A stretch of 64,000 bases of DNA from Lysobacter sp. CFH 32150 (GTDB lineage: Bacteria; Pseudomonadota; Gammaproteobacteria; Xanthomonadales; Xanthomonadaceae), in the NCBI RefSeq assembly GCF_022758295.1, contig NZ_JALDWJ010000011.1, positions 62,001 to 126,000 of the forward strand, in the 5' to 3' direction. Made by a program: the position numbers and the translations under genes. Below the pieces are notes generated by a model that ran no database searches, was not told the DNA's origin, and saw only the letters and a list, made by a program, of their open reading frames with translations. The first letter of the stretch is position 1; every line of letters begins with the position of its first letter. Positions 61,822 through 64,000 of the stretch are shown here, one piece after another.

Positions 61822-62214
61822 ATGCCCGAACCCCAGCCCCAGTCCGCCGAACCCACGGCCAGCGACAGCCTGAAGAAGTTCCAGAAGGAACTCAGTGCCG
61901 GCACCGTGTCGCTGGCATTGCTGGCCGTCCTCGGCGCCGCGACCGAACCCATGTACGGCTACCAGATCGCCAAGCGCCTCGAGCACGAGGGCGAGGGCGT
62001 GCTCAGCGGCAAGCAGAGCGCGTTGTATCCGGTGCTGCGCAACCTCTGCGCGGCCGGCCTGCTCGACAGCCATGTGGAGCCCTCGATCGCGGGGCCGCCG
62101 CGCCGTTACTACCAGATCACCGCCGCAGGCCGCGAAGCCCTGCGCGAATGGGTCGCCGCCTGGCGCGCGACCCGCGATTCCGTCGATTCCGTCCTCCAGG
62201 GGCTGCCGCAATGA
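61822..62214 (+). CDS. PadR-family transcriptional regulator
   Basis: 130 residues. The PadR winged HTH is clear (MYGYQIAKRLEHEGEGVLSGKQSALYPVLRNLCAAGLL, RRYYQITAAGREALREW). It overlaps the membrane sensor gene by ATGA, so the pair is co-translated and probably functions together. Confidence 0.96.
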   Translation: MPEPQPQSAEPTASDSLKKFQKELSAGTVSLALLAVLGAATEPMYGYQIAKRLEHEGEGVLSGKQSALYPVLRNLCAAGLLDSHVEPSIAGPPRRYYQITAAGREALREWVAAWRATRDSVDSVLQGLPQ

Positions 62215-63110
62215 CCGCGACCACGATTGCTGATTATCTCGACCAACTGCGCGCGGCCCTGGCCGGCGCCGATCCCGCCCTCGTGCAGGACGCGTTGTAC
62301 GACGCCGAGGAATACCTGCGCTCGGAACTCGCCGAGAACCCCGGTAAATCAGAAGCCGAGGTGATCGCCGCCGTCGCCGGCAGCTATGGCGCGCCGGATG
62401 AAGTCGCGGAGATCTATCGCGAGACCGAAGTGAAGGTCGATCGCGCCCTGCGCGCGCCGCCGCCGCCGCCGCGGCAGTCGCTGCTCGGCCGCTTCTTCGG
62501 CGTCATCGCCGAACCGCGCACCTACGCCGCGCTTTTCTACATGCTGCTGTCGCTCGCTACCGGCATCTTCTATTTCACCTGGGTGGTCGCGGGCCTGTCG
62601 ATGTCGGCCGGCCTGGCGGTGCTGATCATCGGCATCCCGTTCGTGATCCTCTACTTCGGATCGGTGCGGATCCTGTCGCTGGTCGAAGGCCGCCTCGTCG
62701 AGGTCATGCTCGGCGAGCGCATGCCACGGCGACCGCTGTACAGCACGCGCGGCAAACCGCTGCTGGAACGGATCAAGGAGTTGTTCACGGATCCGCGCAT
62801 CTGGAGCACGCAGATCTATTTCCTCGCAATGCTGCCGCTGGGCATCACTTATTTCACTCTCGCCGTCACCTTGTTGAGCGTGTCACTGGCGTTAATCGCT
62901 GCGCCGATTGCGCTGCTGCTCGGTGCCGATGGCTACATCAATCTCGATGGCATCGACTTGATGGTGGCATATGAGCCATGGAGCTGGCCGTTGGTGATGA
63001 TCGCAGGCGTGGTCTTGCTGTTCGCCACGCTGCATCTCGCTCGCGGCATCGGCAAATTGCACGGCCAGCTGGCCAAGCATTTGCTGGTCAAGAGCGCGCA
63101 GTACGCGTAG
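62211..63110 (+). CDS. Membrane protein with putative sensor domain
   Basis: 299 residues. An N-terminal DUF1700-like helical domain (ADYLDQLRAALAGADPALVQDALYDAEEYLRSEL) and then TMs (about 115-150, 155-175, 225-265, 270-290) typical of the putative sensor family. The overlap with padR gives the start. Its stop lies in the arm of a palindromic element. PadR/sensor pairs are common and may form a simple envelope stress switch. Confidence 0.9.
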   Translation: MTATTIADYLDQLRAALAGADPALVQDALYDAEEYLRSELAENPGKSEAEVIAAVAGSYGAPDEVAEIYRETEVKVDRALRAPPPPPRQSLLGRFFGVIAEPRTYAALFYMLLSLATGIFYFTWVVAGLSMSAGLAVLIIGIPFVILYFGSVRILSLVEGRLVEVMLGERMPRRPLYSTRGKPLLERIKELFTDPRIWSTQIYFLAMLPLGITYFTLAVTLLSVSLALIAAPIALLLGADGYINLDGIDLMVAYEPWSWPLVMIAGVVLLFATLHLARGIGKLHGQLAKHLLVKSAQYA

Positions 63111-63175
63111 GGCGGGCCTTGGCCCGCCATCGTGGCATCGATGTTGCGTGACGGCGGGCCAAGGCCCGCCCTACG
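63106..63175. repeat. Perfect 23-bp inverted repeat (REPIN-like) between convergent genes
   Basis: Arms at 63106-63128 and 63153-63175 are exact reverse complements. Each arm has GTAGGGCGGGCCTTGGCCCG and self-folds. The TAG stops of both flanking genes (63108-63110 plus strand; 63171-63173 minus strand) lie inside the arms. Same family as 12256. Confidence 0.92.
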
Positions 63176-63770
63176 GTGCGGCGGCGATTTCCAGCGCCAC
63201 CGCATGCCCGCGCAACGCCGGCGACAGCCAGCAATGCGAGCCGAGTGGCGCAAAGCCGACATTGGCGAAGCGCTGGCGGTAGAACGAAGCGGGGCGTTGC
63301 TGGAACTCGTGCTCATCGCCGACGGCATGATCGCCCCGGGCGAAGGTCTCGAGGAAGGCGACGCCGCCGCAGAGCTCGGCGAGGCCGGGCAGGCCGCGGT
63401 CGAGTTCGCGCGTGGGCAGGTAGTGCAGCACGTCGCTGCATACCAGCAGGTCGACCGGCGCGCACGGCCGCAGCATTTCGAAATCGGCGAAACGAGCGAG
63501 GTGCAGGTTGCGCGCGCTCCCGTAGCGGGCGATCGCGTACTCGCTGCTGTCGAAACCGAGGTACTGCACCTGCGGTCGCAGTTGCAGCAGCGGCGTTCGC
63601 CAGGCGCCTTCGCCGCAGCCGATGTCGAGCACCGTGCGCAGCGGGCGTTCCAGATGGTATTCGGCAGTGGCGACGGCGAGGGCGACTTTGCGTAGCAGGC
63701 GCTGGCGCCCACCGATGCCGCCGCTGCGGTACCAGCGGTCGAAGTAGGTGCGGTCGTAAAGTTTGCTCAT
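63171..63770 (-). CDS. Class I SAM-dependent methyltransferase
   Basis: 199 residues. Motif I is VLDIGCGEG, followed by YLGFDSSEYAIARYG and VDLLVCSDVLHYL. The N-terminal YDRTYFDRWYRSGG is common in such enzymes. Substrate unknown. Its stop codon is in a palindromic arm. Confidence 0.93.
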   Translation of the reverse strand: MSKLYDRTYFDRWYRSGGIGGRQRLLRKVALAVATAEYHLERPLRTVLDIGCGEGAWRTPLLQLRPQVQYLGFDSSEYAIARYGSARNLHLARFADFEMLRPCAPVDLLVCSDVLHYLPTRELDRGLPGLAELCGGVAFLETFARGDHAVGDEHEFQQRPASFYRQRFANVGFAPLGSHCWLSPALRGHAVALEIAAAP

Positions 63771-63807
63771 CGTGTCATCCTATCGCGAGACCCTGCGGAG
63801 CAAACCG

Positions 63808-64000
63808 ATGGCCTACCTCTGGACCAAGACCGCACACCTGGTGTTCGTCATGGCATGGATGGGCGGCGTGTTCTACCTGCCGCGGATCCTGGTCAACCTG
63901 GCCGAAGCCGGCGACGAACCCGCGGTGCGTGCACGCTTGCTGCTGATGGGGCGGCGGCTGTATCGCTTCGGCCACATCATGTTCGGCTTTGCGGTGGTGC
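63808..64000 (+). CDS. HemJ/CopD-family membrane protein (5' part only)
   Basis: Only about 64 residues are visible before the window ends. AYLWTKTAHLVFVMAWMGGVFYLPRI is the start of the HemJ/CopD pattern with TM helices, and RLLLMGRRLYRFGHIMFGFA follows. GGAG precedes the ATG. It may be a protoporphyrinogen oxidase (HemJ) or a related copper-family protein. Confidence 0.82.
   Translation, partial: MAYLWTKTAHLVFVMAWMGGVFYLPRILVNLAEAGDEPAVRARLLLMGRRLYRFGHIMFGFAVV

Noticed and set aside
1-64000. CRISPR array or tRNA/rRNA gene
   Set aside because: No regularly spaced identical repeats with unique spacers, and no cloverleaf or rRNA sequence noticed on reading.

Overview
This 64 kb window is GC-rich chromosomal DNA from a gammaproteobacterium, most likely of the Xanthomonadaceae/Lysobacteraceae group. 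Four observations point there: a small FFAELKRR-type membrane protein, a YdeP/FdhF-type molybdoenzyme next to fdhD, an ExeA/ExeB (GspA/GspB) pair, and several intergenic palindromes of the GTAGGAGCGG..., GTAGGGYGGG... and GTAGCCCGGG... types. No rRNA, tRNA, CRISPR array, integrase or transposase gene was seen. Genes are dense, lie on both strands, and often overlap by ATGA.

Layout. 1-1419: the 3'-truncated end of an Ada/AlkA fusion DNA repair gene. 1540-4440: a chagasin-like lipoprotein, a nucleotide pyrophosphatase-like lipoprotein, a SnoaL-like protein and a TetR regulator. 4587-6260: urocanate hydratase (hutU). 6289-8754: an AT-richer, probably acquired gene encoding a DUF4062 N-terminus followed by HEAT-like repeats, the best candidate in the window for an uncharacterised immune-type system. 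It is followed by relics of a GGGGTCAGAG repeat. 9264-11721: DsbA/FrnE, OsmC, SRPBCC and MltR-like proteins. 11722-18455: a patchy region of hypothetical secreted proteins, decayed palindromic repeats, a two-gene module sharing an SGRP[ND]P domain, and a secreted beta-helix protein.

18456-33192: mostly housekeeping and small-domain proteins. These include a GIY-YIG protein, DUF1801, a DHFR-like reductase, a Tat-exported amidohydrolase, a LemA/DUF2207 operon, a glutathione S-transferase, a WYL regulator, a LysE exporter, a ClpP-like lipoprotein and an S4 protein. 33271-40932: an ECF sigma factor with a membrane partner, a DEAD-box helicase with a DbpA-type RNA-binding domain, an M1 peptidase operon and a fatty acid desaturase. 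40994-49784: DoxX, cupins, the GspA/GspB pair, DMT transporters, and a LysR regulator divergent from a cupin/MBL/DMT operon.

49823-54682: a DUF72/VOC pair, a serine beta-lactamase-like hydrolase and a DUF885 peptidase. 54750-58083: an FdhD, small winged-helix and FdhF/YdeP-type molybdoenzyme operon. Its largest gene carries an exact 78-nt inverted-repeat element in frame. 58142-64000: a DUF4349-like lipoprotein, DUF2785, a cyclophilin, a PadR/sensor-domain pair, a methyltransferase and the start of a HemJ/CopD membrane protein.

Palindromic elements recur throughout. They interrupt a coding sequence in frame at 56135-56212, supply stop codons to flanking genes at 63106-63175 and 60213-60264, and follow the helicase at 36464-36537. 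No REP-associated transposase is encoded here, so any mobilising enzyme would lie outside the window.
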